Source of the DNA: AP-15 sp963833745
GTDB lineage: Bacteria; Pseudomonadota; Alphaproteobacteria; ATCC43930; CGMCC-115725
Direction: 5' to 3'
Assembly (NCBI GenBank): GCA_963833745.1
Contig: CAWHZD010000004.1
Span: 1,178,001 to 1,242,000 of the forward strand
Length of the DNA stretch: 64,000 bases
The notes beneath the pieces were generated by a model. The model worked only from the letters and a program-made list of their open reading frames with translations. It made no database searches and was not told the DNA's origin. Numbering within the stretch: the first letter of the stretch is position 1; each line of letters starts with the position of its first letter. The translations under genes and the position numbers were made by a program. Positions 54,252-63,830 of this stretch are shown piece by piece.

Positions 54252-56987
54252 TCAGACCCGGCCGTGGCAATGCTTGAATTTGCGGCCGGAGCCGCACGGG
54301 CAAGGGGCGTTGCGCGAGGTGCCAGACCACGGGGCACGCGTAGCGGACGGTCGCGGCGACGGCCCGCTGCCGTCGGCGCCGTTAGCCAAACTGCTTCTTC
54401 GTGCGGCGCGCGCCCGGTTGGAAAGCGGCCTCCCGCTCGTGCCGGTAGCGAGCGACTCCTCTGCCATTACCTCCTCGGGTTCCGCCATTGCTTCGGCGAA
54501 GGCCGGCTGCGGCACCCGGAGCTCGATATGCGAAAGTACGGAGGTTACATGCTGGCGCAGATTGACCAGCATCCCTTGAAACAGCTCAAAGGCTTCGCGC
54601 TTGTACTCGTTCAAAGGGTCGCGCTGGGCGTAAGCGCGCAAATTGATGCCCTGCCGAAGATGGTCGAGCGACAGCAGGTGATCTTTCCAAATTTGGTCCA
54701 ACAGCTGCAGCAATAGGCTCTTTTCTGCCATACGCATCAGCTCGGGACCGGCATTCGCCGATTTTTCGGCCATCTTGCGGTCGGCCGCGGCCATGATGCG
54801 CTCGCGGACTTCGTCCCGGTCGATCCCGTCCTCCCTCGCCCATTCGGCGAGCGGCAGGTCGACCGCGAGCAGCCGCAGGCATTCGGCGTGGAGGCTGGCG
54901 GCGTCCCATTGCTCGGCCAGCGCGTTGTCCGGGATCCCGACCGCCACGACCTCGTCGATCGTTTCGTTGCGCATGTCGGCGATGGTCACCGCGACATCGC
55001 GCGAATTCATGATCTCGCGGCGCTGCTCGTAGACGACCTTGCGCTGGTCGTTCATCACGTCGTCGAACTTCAGCAGCTGCTTGCGGACGTCGTAATTTCG
55101 CGCTTCGACTTTCTGCTGCGCCTTCGCCAGCGCCTTGTTCACCCAAGGGTGGATGATTGCCTCACCTTCCTTGAGCCCGAGGCGCTGCAGCATCGAATCC
55201 ATCCGCTCGGAGCCGAAGATCCGCATCAGATCGTCTTCGAGCGAAACAAAGAATTTGGAGGCGCCGGGATCGCCCTGCCGCCCTGACCGGCCGCGCAGCT
55301 GGTTGTCGATGCGCCGGCTCTCGTGCCGCTCGCTGCCGACGACGAAAAGACCTCCGGCCTGCACCACCGCCTCGTGTGCCGTTTCGGTCTCCTCGCGGAT
55401 CACAGCCGCGCACCGGTCTCGCTCGGCCGGGTCCTGGATCGTCGCGAGCTCGGTGCGCAGCCGCATGTCGAGATTGCCGCCGAGCTGAATATCGGTGCCG
55501 CGCCCCGCCATGTTGGTCGCGATCGTTACCGCGCCGGGGCGACCGGCCTGGGCGATGATGTGGGCTTCCTGCTCGTGGTAGCGCGCATTGAGCACGTTGT
55601 GCGGCACTTTGTTCTTTTTGAACGACGCCGACAGCGCTTCGGATTTCTCGATGCTGACCGTCCCGACCAACACCGGCTGCATGCGCTCGCGGCATTCCAG
55701 CACATGCTGCACGATCGCGTCGTATTTCTCGCGGGTCGTGCGGTAGACCTCGTCGTCGGTATCCTCGCGGCGGACTTCCTCGTTGGTCGGGATCTCGATA
55801 ACGTCGAGCTTGTAGATGTCGCCGAATTCCTGCGACTCGGTCATCGCCGTACCGGTCATGCCGGCCAGCTTGGGATAGAGGCGGAAATAGTTCTGGAAGG
55901 TGATCGACGCCAGCGTCTGGTTCTCGTTCTGGACGGTGACGCCTTCCTTGGCTTCGAGCGCCTGGTGCAACCCTTCCGAATAGCGCCGCCCCTCCATCAT
56001 CCGGCCGGTGAACTCGTCGATGATGATGATCTTGTCGTCCTTGACGATGTAGTCGGTGTCGCGCGCGAACAGCTTGTGGGCCCGAAGCGCCTGGTTCACG
56101 TGATGGACCAGCGACACGTTGTGGATGTCGTAGAGAGTGCCGGCGGTCATCAGGGCCGATTGGCGCAGCATCTCCTCGATTTTTTCGACGCCCTCTTCCG
56201 TCAGGGTGACGGTGCGCTGCTTCTCGTCCTTCTCGTAATCGTCGGGTTCGAGCCCGGGAATCAGCTTGTCGACCTGGATGTAGAGTTCGGAATTGTCCTC
56301 GGTCGGCCCGGAAATAATCAGCGGGGTGCGCGCTTCGTCGATCAGGATCGAATCGACCTCGTCGACAATCGCATAATTAAACGGCCGATGGACCATGTCC
56401 TCGAGGCGGAACTTCATATTGTCGCGCAGATAGTCGAAGCCGAGCTCGTTGTTGGTCCCGTAGGTGACGTCGGCGGCGTAGGCCTCGCGGCGTTGGATGT
56501 CGTCGAGGTCATGGACGATGCAGCCGACCGTCAATCCGAGAAAGCGGTAGATTTGGCCCATCCACTCGGCGTCGCGGTGAGCGAGGTAGTCGTTGACGGT
56601 GACGACGTGCACGCCGTTGCCGGTCAGCGCGTTGAGATAGACCGGAAGGGTGGCGACCAAGGTCTTGCCTTCACCCGTCTTCATCTCGGCGATCATGCCG
56701 CGATGCAACACGATGCCGCCCATCAGCTGCACGTCAAAATGGCGCTGGCCGAGCGTGCGTTTTGCGGCTTCACGCACGGTCGCAAACGCGTCGGGCAAAA
56801 TATCGTCGAGCTCGCCGCCGTCCGCGAGCTGCTGCTTGAATTGTATGGTCCGCTCGCGCAGCTCGTCGTCGGACAGCGCCACCAATTGCGGCTCCATCTC
56901 GTTGATCGCGGCGACGAGATGCCCGAGGCTCTTGACGTAACGATCGTTGGCGGAGCCGAACAGCCGCCGAGCTAAGGCACCTAACAT
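54252..56987 (-). CDS. secA: Preprotein translocase ATPase SecA
   Basis: 911 residues from ATG 56987 (MLGALARRLFGSANDRYVKS). SecA motor: Walker A EMKTGEGKTLVATLPVYLNA, DEAD-type VDEVDSILIDEARTPLIISG, GMTGTAMTESQEFGDIYKLD, and the helicase motif VTIATNMAGRGTDIQLGGN. The C-terminal SEC-C zinc finger is CPCGSGRKFKHCHG. SecA drives Sec-dependent export through SecYEG. Length and motifs are normal. It is divergent from the prolyl isomerase gene (218-bp gap). Confidence 0.97.
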   Translation of the reverse strand: MLGALARRLFGSANDRYVKSLGHLVAAINEMEPQLVALSDDELRERTIQFKQQLADGGELDDILPDAFATVREAAKRTLGQRHFDVQLMGGIVLHRGMIAEMKTGEGKTLVATLPVYLNALTGNGVHVVTVNDYLAHRDAEWMGQIYRFLGLTVGCIVHDLDDIQRREAYAADVTYGTNNELGFDYLRDNMKFRLEDMVHRPFNYAIVDEVDSILIDEARTPLIISGPTEDNSELYIQVDKLIPGLEPDDYEKDEKQRTVTLTEEGVEKIEEMLRQSALMTAGTLYDIHNVSLVHHVNQALRAHKLFARDTDYIVKDDKIIIIDEFTGRMMEGRRYSEGLHQALEAKEGVTVQNENQTLASITFQNYFRLYPKLAGMTGTAMTESQEFGDIYKLDVIEIPTNEEVRREDTDDEVYRTTREKYDAIVQHVLECRERMQPVLVGTVSIEKSEALSASFKKNKVPHNVLNARYHEQEAHIIAQAGRPGAVTIATNMAGRGTDIQLGGNLDMRLRTELATIQDPAERDRCAAVIREETETAHEAVVQAGGLFVVGSERHESRRIDNQLRGRSGRQGDPGASKFFVSLEDDLMRIFGSERMDSMLQRLGLKEGEAIIHPWVNKALAKAQQKVEARNYDVRKQLLKFDDVMNDQRKVVYEQRREIMNSRDVAVTIADMRNETIDEVVAVGIPDNALAEQWDAASLHAECLRLLAVDLPLAEWAREDGIDRDEVRERIMAAADRKMAEKSANAGPELMRMAEKSLLLQLLDQIWKDHLLSLDHLRQGINLRAYAQRDPLNEYKREAFELFQGMLVNLRQHVTSVLSHIELRVPQPAFAEAMAEPEEVMAEESLATGTSGRPLSNRARAARRSSLANGADGSGPSPRPSATRAPWSGTSRNAPCPCGSGRKFKHCHGRV

Positions 56988-57205
56988 GGCGGCCTCGAAA
57001 AACGGGTATGACAACGGAAATGCATGCGCACGGCGACCAGGGACAGATAGGCCGCCGGGAAGTGAGTGTCAATTCGCCAGCGCCGCGGCTTGTTGCCCGC
57101 CAGCTCAGCCGTTTCACTCGGTCGCTTGTTCGCGCGCTGCCGATATGTCTTGATGCCGGGCCGAGCCGCAGCGATCCGCGGCTGCCGCCTGCCGAGGATC
57201 TCGAA

Positions 57206-58102
57206 ATGCTCTCCCGCTCTCTGCTCGCCGCGGTGCTGGCGTTGGCGTCCGCTGCCGGAGCCGGTGTGCTGACCGCGCATGCGGCCGGTCCGGCGACCGC
57301 ACTGCCGGCGCCGGCTGCGCCTCAAACCGGGCGCTTGCCGCCGGGGAACCCGGTCGTTGCCAACGTCAATGGCGTCGAGCTCCATTTGTCCGACGTCACG
57401 GCGGCGCAGCAAAGCCTGCCGCCCGAGGCGCAGAAGATGCCGCTGGCTCAAATCTACCCCATGCTGCTCGACCGGATGATCGACGGAATGCTGGTTACCG
57501 AGGCTGGGCGCAAGGAGCATCTGGAGCAAAGCCCCGAGGTCCGCAAGCGCCTCGAGCTGTTTGAGGACCGCTTGGTCCAACAGGCCTATATCGAGCAAAT
57601 CCTAAAGGGTGCGGAAACCGACGATAAGCTCAAGGCGGGTTACCAGAAATTCATCCAGCAAAAGCCGGCGCGCGAAGAGGTCCATGCCCGCCATATCCTG
57701 GTCAAGACCGAAGCCGAGGCGCAGTCGATCATCGACCAGCTCAACAAGGGCGCCGATTTCGCAACCCTCGCCAAGAAATACTCGACCGACCCGGGGGCGG
57801 CTTCGGGCGGCGATCTCGGTTATTTTGGCCATGACGACATGGTCCCGGCATTCGCCGCCGCCGCCTTTGCGCTGCAACCCGGCCAGTACACCAAAACCCC
57901 GGTCAAGACCGAGTTCGGCTGGCACGTGATTTTGGTCGAGGATCGCCGGACCAAAAAACCGCCGACCTTTGACGAGGCGCGTGAGCAGGTCAGCCGCCTG
58001 CTGGCGCGCGGCATCGTCGAAGCCAAGGTCAAGGAGCTGCGCGGCGCGGCCAAGATCGAGGCCTTCGGGCTCGACGGCAAGCCGCTGGCGACGGCAAAAT
58101 AG
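57206..58102 (+). CDS. Parvulin-type periplasmic prolyl isomerase
   Basis: 298 residues from ATG 57206. The signal peptide is MLSRSLLAAVLALASAAGAG and cleavage fits after TAHA. A SurA-like N-terminal helical part (~45-150) precedes a rotamase domain with VHARHILVKTEAEAQSIIDQ, FATLAKKYSTDPGAASGGDL, GYFGHDDMVPAFAAAAFAL and TEFGWHVILVEDRR. It folds exported proteins next to SecA. It belongs to the conserved secA-ppi-argJ-mutT run. Confidence 0.92.
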   Translation: MLSRSLLAAVLALASAAGAGVLTAHAAGPATALPAPAAPQTGRLPPGNPVVANVNGVELHLSDVTAAQQSLPPEAQKMPLAQIYPMLLDRMIDGMLVTEAGRKEHLEQSPEVRKRLELFEDRLVQQAYIEQILKGAETDDKLKAGYQKFIQQKPAREEVHARHILVKTEAEAQSIIDQLNKGADFATLAKKYSTDPGAASGGDLGYFGHDDMVPAFAAAAFALQPGQYTKTPVKTEFGWHVILVEDRRTKKPPTFDEAREQVSRLLARGIVEAKVKELRGAAKIEAFGLDGKPLATAK

Positions 58103-58158
58103 CGCTGCTCGTTCCCCCGAATCGCGCTACTCGTTCCAACCCAATTCGAAGGACAAAG

Positions 58159-59391
58159 ATGACCGCTGCCGTTTCCCCGCTGGCACCCGCCGGTTTTCCG
58201 GTGCTGCCGCCGATCCCGGGCGTGCGGCTCGCCGCATTCGCCGCCGGCATCCGCTACACCGGGCGCGACGACCTGATGCTGGCCGAACTCGCGCCGGGCA
58301 GCACCGTCGCCGGCGTCTTGACCCAATCCTCGACCGCGGGCGCCCCGGTGCTGTGGTGCCGCGAGTGCCTGACAGGCGGCCAGGTCCGCGGCGTCGTGGT
58401 GAACTCGGGCAACGCCAACGTCTTTACCGGGCGCGCCGGCAAGGAAGCAGTCGAATCCACCGCCGCGACGACCGCGCGTCTCTTGGGCTGCGACCCGCGG
58501 CAGGTGTTTGTCTCCTCGACCGGCGTGATCGGCGAAAAGCTGCCGGCGGAGAAGATCGTCGAGGTATTGCCGCAGGCGGTCCGGCATCTTTCGGCCGAGG
58601 CGTGGGAACCGGCGGCGCGCGCGATCATGACCACCGACACCTTCCCCAAGGGCGCCATCGCGACCGCCGAGATCGACGGCGTCGCGGTGCGGCTCAACGG
58701 CTTTGCCAAAGGCTCCGGCATGATCGCCCCCGACATGGCGACGATGCTCGCCTATGTCTTTACCGACGCCGCCCTGCCGGCCTCGGTGCTGCGGCCGCTG
58801 CTGGCGCAAGCGGCCGACCGGTCGTTCAATTCGATCACCGTCGACGGCGACACCTCGACCAGCGACACCCTGCTGCTGTGCGCGACCGGGCAGGCCCGGC
58901 ATCGGCCGGTGACGAGCGCCGCCGACCCCCGCCTCGACGCGTTCCGCCGAGCGCTCGACCGGGTCACGGTCGATCTCGCGCAGCAGGTCGTGCGCGACGG
59001 CGAGGGCGCGCAAAAATTCGTCACCATCAATGTGACCGGTGCCGAGAGCGTGCCGGCGGCGCGCCGCATCGGCCTGACGATCGGCAATTCGCCCTTGGTC
59101 AAGACCGCACTTGCCGCCGGCGACGCCAATTGGGGCCGCATCGTCATGGCCGTTGGCAGGGCCGGCGAGAAGGCCGATCGCGACCTGTTGTCGATCGCAG
59201 TCGGCGGGATCGCGATCGTCACCCGCGGCGAGCCGGTCCCCGGCTATGACGAGGCGCCGGTCGCCGCGCATATGAGCGGCCGCGAAATCGACATCGCGGT
59301 CGATCTCGGCATCGGGCCGGGCCGGGCGACGGTGTGGACCTGCGACCTGACCCACGGCTATATCGACATCAATGGCAGCTACCGCAGCTGA
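58159..59391 (+). CDS. argJ: Bifunctional ornithine acetyltransferase/N-acetylglutamate synthase ArgJ
   Basis: 410 residues. Self-cleaving ArgJ: GVVVNSGNANVFTGRAGKEA, FVSSTGVIGEKLPAEKI, TTDTFPKGAIATAEIDG, the autocleavage block GFAKGSGMIAPDMATMLAYV (nucleophilic Thr after Ala-Met-type residues), SFNSITVDGDTSTSDT, and the C-terminus DLTHGYIDINGSYRS. It moves the acetyl group from N-acetylornithine to glutamate in the arginine pathway. Complete. Confidence 0.97.
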   Translation: MTAAVSPLAPAGFPVLPPIPGVRLAAFAAGIRYTGRDDLMLAELAPGSTVAGVLTQSSTAGAPVLWCRECLTGGQVRGVVVNSGNANVFTGRAGKEAVESTAATTARLLGCDPRQVFVSSTGVIGEKLPAEKIVEVLPQAVRHLSAEAWEPAARAIMTTDTFPKGAIATAEIDGVAVRLNGFAKGSGMIAPDMATMLAYVFTDAALPASVLRPLLAQAADRSFNSITVDGDTSTSDTLLLCATGQARHRPVTSAADPRLDAFRRALDRVTVDLAQQVVRDGEGAQKFVTINVTGAESVPAARRIGLTIGNSPLVKTALAAGDANWGRIVMAVGRAGEKADRDLLSIAVGGIAIVTRGEPVPGYDEAPVAAHMSGREIDIAVDLGIGPGRATVWTCDLTHGYIDINGSYRS

Positions 59392-59407
59392 TCTCTGGCG
59401 CCGAGGC

Positions 59408-59445
59408 CCCCTCCCATCCCCTCCCCCGCAGGCGGGGGAGGGTTA
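59408..59445. repeat. GC-rich palindrome between argJ and mutT
   Basis: CCCCTCCCATCCCCTCCCCC and GCAGGCGGGGGAGGG form a short hairpin. It belongs to the same palindrome family seen six times or more at 63045-63800. Its right arm (GGAGGG) also supplies the ribosome-binding site for the GTG start at 59451. Confidence 0.7.
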
Positions 59446-59450
59446 GGGCG

Positions 59451-59873
59451 GTGGAGGCGCAATCGGGCTCGGGCCCGCCGCTCGTCCTCGTCGCCGCAGT
59501 GGTTCTGGTCGACGCCGACGGCCGCGTGCTGTTGGCCCAGCGTCCGGCGGGCAAGGCGATGGCCGGGTTGTGGGAGTTTCCCGGCGGCAAGGTCGATCCC
59601 GGCGAGACCCCCGAGGCGGCACTGATCCGCGAACTCTCCGAGGAACTCGGCATCGACGTCGCCGCGAGCTGCCTCGCCCCCTTTACCTTCGCCTCGCACG
59701 CCTACCCCGATTTTCACCTGCTGATGCCGCTTTACGTGTGCCGCAAATGGGCCGGCATCCCGATCGCGCGCGAGGGTCAGCGCCTCTCCTGGGTCCGCCC
59801 CGCCCGCCTCGCCGACTACCCGATGCCGCCCGCCGACAAGCCCCTCCTCGCCATGCTCCGCGACCTGCTTTAG
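59451..59873 (+). CDS. mutT: (Deoxy)nucleoside triphosphate pyrophosphohydrolase, MutT
   Basis: 140 residues from GTG 59451; upstream in-frame starts fall inside argJ. MutT-type Nudix: VVLVDADGRVLLAQRPAGKA, the Nudix box G(K)VDPGE...RELSEELGI, and AHAYPDFHLLMPLYVCRKWA. It hydrolyses 8-oxo-dGTP in known relatives. Final gene of the conserved run. It is convergent with the restriction gene (20-bp gap). Confidence 0.9.
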   Translation: MEAQSGSGPPLVLVAAVVLVDADGRVLLAQRPAGKAMAGLWEFPGGKVDPGETPEAALIRELSEELGIDVAASCLAPFTFASHAYPDFHLLMPLYVCRKWAGIPIAREGQRLSWVRPARLADYPMPPADKPLLAMLRDLL

Positions 59874-59892
59874 CCCGAATTCTCGGAATCGC

Positions 59893-62800
59893 TCAGGGAC
59901 TGTCGGCGAGCTCTGCCGCGTCGATCGCGGCGATCACGTCGCCGACCCGGCGCACCATCGCGAATTGCCACAAACCATGCCGGCCCTCAGCGTTGACCGC
60001 GCCGATCCATCGGTGCGCGGCCTGTTCCTTGACCTCGGCGAGCTTGTCGTAGCCTTTGGTTTCGAGGATCAGAAACCGCTCGCCGCCGCCTGCCAACCGG
60101 ATGATGAAGTCGGGCTCGTAATCGTGCGGCTGGCTGTTGTGGAAATACGGGATCGCAAATCCGAGCCCGGCATTCTTGACAAAGGCATCGACCGCGGGAT
60201 GCGTGTCGATCAGATAGGCCGCCGACTGCTCCCACTGCCTTGTATCGGCGACGACGTAGTTGACATGCGAGCGCACGACCTCGCGCACCTCGCGTGTGGT
60301 CCAAAAGCTCACTTCGCCGGTCGAACCCTCGCCGCGGTTCTTTTCGAGGATCGGCAATTCGGGCGCCTCGCCGGTCGCCGCGTCGGGGTGGAGCGCTTCA
60401 GTCAGCCGCTCGATGACCCGACCGTAATAGGGAGAGAGGAAAACATCGAGCCGATCGGCCGGCGGTTCGAGGATCACCTTTTCGCTGACGTAGCGCTCGA
60501 CCACGCGGGCGAGCTGCGGGAACAGCACGTGCGCCGGCGCTTCGCAATCTCCGCGCTCGACGTATTCGCGCGTCAGCCCGGCGGCCATTCTGAAGATCTC
60601 CGCCTGCAGCCGCTGGCCGCGGCGGAACGGCGCCAGGGTCACGACCTCCGACGCGCCCGGCCCGTGCAGCGACGGCCGGCCCGCCATCGTCACCGCGTCC
60701 TTGACCTCGGCCTCAGTTGGGATCTCCTTCGGGTCGACCTGCAACGGCGCCAATGAAGGCCAATCCACCGCGACCCGGTTGCAAACGCCCTGGCGATAGC
60801 CCTCGACCCGCGGGAAACGGATCTCGAAACCGGCCTTTTGCGGGATCGCATGGACGTGGCGCCGCTCCCGTTGCGGCGGCCGGGGCCCGGCTTTGTTCTC
60901 CTTGAACGGGATCACCTCGAACGGCACGCCAAAGACCTTGGCGACCTCCTCGCTGAGCCGCCCCTGATCGTCGAAATCATCGTAGCTGCGCCGCCGCAGG
61001 GCGCGGCCGACGACCTGCTCGCACAACAATTGCGACATGAACGGCCGCAACCCGATGATGTGGGTGACGGTGTTGCAGTCCCACCCCTCGGTCAGCATCG
61101 CCACGCTGACGATGCAGCGGATATGGCGGCCCGGCGGGTGCAGCGGACGGCCAAGCTTTGCCGCCAGTTCCTCGAAGCCGCCGGGATAGATCGGTCGCTG
61201 CTGCGTGTCGCGCGGCCAGTCCTCGCGCCCGACCGTGTCGAGCACGAGCCGCATCCATGCCGTCTCGTCGCTCTTGGCGCCGTCGAGGTCGTCGCTTTCC
61301 TGCACGACCTTGGTGTCGACCCGGATCGTCACCGTGCGGCCGTCGCGATTGCGCAATTCGTCGAGTCCGGACGACGGGATGCCGACGGGCGGCTTGTCCT
61401 CGGCGACCCACTGGTAAATTACCCGCGCGATCCGCGTGTTCTTGCACACCAGGATAAAGACCGGCGGCCGGCTCTCGTCGTCCTTCTCCGCCCATTCCCG
61501 TCGCAGCTCGTCCCACAGCCCGCCCAGCATCGCGATCGGTGCGTGCGCGTATTTGAGGATCGCCTCCGGCTTCGGGTTCGCCTTCTTGCCGCCGCGCTCG
61601 GCCGCGGTAAGCTTCGGCAAAATCCATCGCCAGATGTTGAAATAACCGGGAATGTCGGCGCCGGTGGTGTCGCGCACCGCGAGCTGCGGTATCTTGACGA
61701 GCCCCGCTTCGATCGCGTCGGTCAGCCCGAAATCGCTGACCACCCACGGAAAGATCGTGTTGGTCGCGGCCCCGGCGCGGCCGATGAAATAGGGTGTGGC
61801 CGACAGGTCGACGCAGAAATTGATGCCGCGCGATTTGTTGACCCGGTCGAGCCCGTCGACCCACACCGTCGCTTCCTTGACGAAGAACTCCTCGTCCTCG
61901 CCCATGCCGCCTTCGCCGTTTTCCTCTTCGCCCTCGTCCTCCGCCTGCCGGATGCGGTAGGCGTGGTGCGCCTCGTCGTTCAGCACCAGGATGTTCTGCT
62001 TGCCGCCGACCTCCTTCAGCACGCGATTGACCAGCGCCATGTCGCTCTCGACATAGGCGGTACCCATCACTTTCACTGTGCGCCGGCCGTTTGTGTCCGT
62101 CTTGTCTTCAATGATCCGCAACTCGCCGGTGGCTGTACGGGCATCGAGCACCGCGGGCGTGATGTACCTCGTGCCGCGAAACGACGTGGTCTTGCCGGCG
62201 ACGACAAAGGTTTCGGCAGTCGGCACCGCCTTCCCCGCCTTGACCACGCGCGCGCCGGTGCCGCCGACGCCGCTCCCCTGCGGCTCGAACACGTACCAGT
62301 TGGCGACCAGCACCCGGCCTTGCGTCAGATCCGGCATCAGCCGCTCCGGCGCCAGGTCGCGGGTGCGGTAGAGGCTCGCCTCGCCGTTGCGCGGGTCCAA
62401 TTCGCCGAGCCGGCTCCTGATCGTCACATTCGGGCACACCACCAATACGACATCGGAAAAGCGCGCGTCGGAGCGGTCGTTGACCTTGTTCAGGATGCTC
62501 CACGCCGCCAGCATCGCCATGACCGTGGTCTTGCCCGAGCCTGTCGCCATCTTGCACGCGAGCCGGCGAAACGCCTTGCACCCCTCGGCCGTGCGCTCAT
62601 CGCTCGGCTCGTCGAGCGGCACCGCTATCCCCTGCAGAAAATCCGCCCGTGCCTCGCTCAGAAAGATAATTGCCTCGGCCGCCTCGCGCTGGGCATAGAA
62701 CAGCCGGTGCCGTCGGCCCTCGCGGCTCCAGTATTCGATCAATTCGCGCGTCGTCCGCGTGATCCCCGGCCGCCCGGCGCTTCGCCATTCCGCCATCCGC

Positions 62801-63012
62801 GCGCGCACCAGATTGACCAGCGCCAACTCGCGCCATTCGCCGCGTGCGGCGTGCTCGTCATCCTCAGGCATCTTCGGCGAGCGGTACCAATACCCGGCCG
62901 GCCGCCGGCCGCGCATCCGCTCCGGCAGCTTCCCTTCTTCGATCAGCCAATACGCCGCCGGCGCGTCGAACGGCGTATTCAAAATCGGCGTCTCGACCTC
63001 AAAATTTTCCAT
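59893..63012 (-). CDS. Type III-like restriction helicase-nuclease
   Basis: 1039 residues. SF2 helicase: Walker A ATGSGKT (~156-162), NDEAHHAYRIR, FCVDLSATPYFIG, SVAMLTEGWDCNTVTHIIGL and CEQVVGRALRRRSYDD. The C-terminal nuclease is PD-(D/E)xK-like, with YEPDFIIRLAGGGERFLILE and TKGYD. The family (Res subunit, BPTD_3080 type) cleaves DNA with a partner methyltransferase. The gene upstream at the right edge is that probable partner. A DUF559 gene lies between them. Confidence 0.9.
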   Translation of the reverse strand: MENFEVETPILNTPFDAPAAYWLIEEGKLPERMRGRRPAGYWYRSPKMPEDDEHAARGEWRELALVNLVRARMAEWRSAGRPGITRTTRELIEYWSREGRRHRLFYAQREAAEAIIFLSEARADFLQGIAVPLDEPSDERTAEGCKAFRRLACKMATGSGKTTVMAMLAAWSILNKVNDRSDARFSDVVLVVCPNVTIRSRLGELDPRNGEASLYRTRDLAPERLMPDLTQGRVLVANWYVFEPQGSGVGGTGARVVKAGKAVPTAETFVVAGKTTSFRGTRYITPAVLDARTATGELRIIEDKTDTNGRRTVKVMGTAYVESDMALVNRVLKEVGGKQNILVLNDEAHHAYRIRQAEDEGEEENGEGGMGEDEEFFVKEATVWVDGLDRVNKSRGINFCVDLSATPYFIGRAGAATNTIFPWVVSDFGLTDAIEAGLVKIPQLAVRDTTGADIPGYFNIWRWILPKLTAAERGGKKANPKPEAILKYAHAPIAMLGGLWDELRREWAEKDDESRPPVFILVCKNTRIARVIYQWVAEDKPPVGIPSSGLDELRNRDGRTVTIRVDTKVVQESDDLDGAKSDETAWMRLVLDTVGREDWPRDTQQRPIYPGGFEELAAKLGRPLHPPGRHIRCIVSVAMLTEGWDCNTVTHIIGLRPFMSQLLCEQVVGRALRRRSYDDFDDQGRLSEEVAKVFGVPFEVIPFKENKAGPRPPQRERRHVHAIPQKAGFEIRFPRVEGYRQGVCNRVAVDWPSLAPLQVDPKEIPTEAEVKDAVTMAGRPSLHGPGASEVVTLAPFRRGQRLQAEIFRMAAGLTREYVERGDCEAPAHVLFPQLARVVERYVSEKVILEPPADRLDVFLSPYYGRVIERLTEALHPDAATGEAPELPILEKNRGEGSTGEVSFWTTREVREVVRSHVNYVVADTRQWEQSAAYLIDTHPAVDAFVKNAGLGFAIPYFHNSQPHDYEPDFIIRLAGGGERFLILETKGYDKLAEVKEQAAHRWIGAVNAEGRHGLWQFAMVRRVGDVIAAIDAAELADSP

Positions 63013-63044
63013 CGCTTCGATCCTGCAAGCCGGCCGTTATCACC

Positions 63045-63300
63045 CCCACCCCACCCTCCCCCATCGAGGGGGAGGGGGTCACACTGCCTTGGCTTCTCAT
63101 TGCTCTCTCGCCCGCCATTCCCTCCCCCTCGACTGGGGAAGGTGGAGGTGATCCCTCCGCTCTAACCTTCATTCCCTCCCCGTCGGTGGGGGAAGGTGGT
63201 CGCACCTCTCTCCCTCCCCCTCGATGGCGGAGGGTGGTCGCACCTCTCTCCCTCCCCCTCGATGGGGGAGGGGTGGGGTGGGGGTGACCTCTTGCGGTGA
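63045..63300. repeat. Cluster of GC-rich palindromes upstream of the restriction gene
   Basis: At least four related hairpins of the type CCCTCCCCCATCGAGGGGGA occur at ~63053, 63118, 63174, 63212 and 63248, joined by GGTCGCACCTC spacers. They resemble REP/BIME elements of alphaproteobacteria. They overlap the C-terminal codons of the DUF559 gene. Confidence 0.8.
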
Positions 63301-63651
63301 CGCGACGGCGAGCGCGGCAATGATCGTCATCAGGATTCCCTCCGGATTTGCCAACACCTCGTTGTTCCAAAACCGGAGCATCCGATAACCCTGGCCTTCG
63401 AGAAACCGGCTGCGCTCGGCCTCCTGTGGAGAGTCGGCGTCGTGCTGGCCGCCATCGACTTCGATGATCAGCCGCGCTTCGTGACATACAAAGTCGGCGA
63501 TATATCGACCGATCGGCACTTGTCGGCGAAAGCGGCACCCGCTGACCTGCCGCATCCGCAACATCTGCCAGACGCGCCGTTCGCCTTGGGTCATCTGCCG
63601 TCGCAGCACGCGCGCTCGGTCATGCGCGCCGTTGCTCGGGTGCTTCTTCAT
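63169..63651 (-). CDS. DUF559 endonuclease-like protein
   Basis: From ATG 63651, about 160 residues. The core reads GERRVWQMLRMRQVSGCRFR, RQVPIGRYIADFVCHEARLI, IEVDGGQHD, FLEGQGYRMLRFWNNEVLAN. It is a PD-(D/E)xK fold related to Vsr (IADFVC and EVDGGQH carry the acidic residues). The last ~40 residues (Pro, Arg and Gly-rich) are translated palindromic repeats and are probably not functional. It lies between the methyltransferase end and the restriction gene on the same strand. Confidence 0.8.
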   Translation of the reverse strand: MKKHPSNGAHDRARVLRRQMTQGERRVWQMLRMRQVSGCRFRRQVPIGRYIADFVCHEARLIIEVDGGQHDADSPQEAERSRFLEGQGYRMLRFWNNEVLANPEGILMTIIAALAVASPQEVTPTPPLPHRGGGREVRPPSAIEGEGERCDHLPPPTGRE

Positions 63652-63679
63652 GCGAGCTTGCGCGTCATCGGCCGTCGTC

Positions 63680-63800
63680 ACCCCCACCCAGCCCTCCCCC
63701 ATCAAGGGGGAGGGTCGCAAAGGGCAAGAACGACCTTCTCACACCCTCCCCCAACCTCTCACGCCCTCCCCCTCGATGGGGGAGGGTTGGGGTGGGGGTG
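63680..63800. repeat. GC-rich palindromes upstream of the DUF559 gene
   Basis: Two more hairpins of the same family: CCCTCCCCCATCAAGGGGGA at ~63694 and CCTCCCCCTCGATGGGGGAG at ~63766. One flanks the DUF559 start and the other follows the methyltransferase stop. Frequency and placement fit a REP-like family. Confidence 0.75.
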
Positions 63801-63830
63801 ATGCCGCCGCGCGCACCCGACTGCCCCCTC

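Noticed and set aside
63045..63300. Possible CRISPR array in the repeated GC-rich stretch
   Set aside because: The units are palindromes of unequal spacing without unique 30-40-bp spacers, and no cas genes are near.
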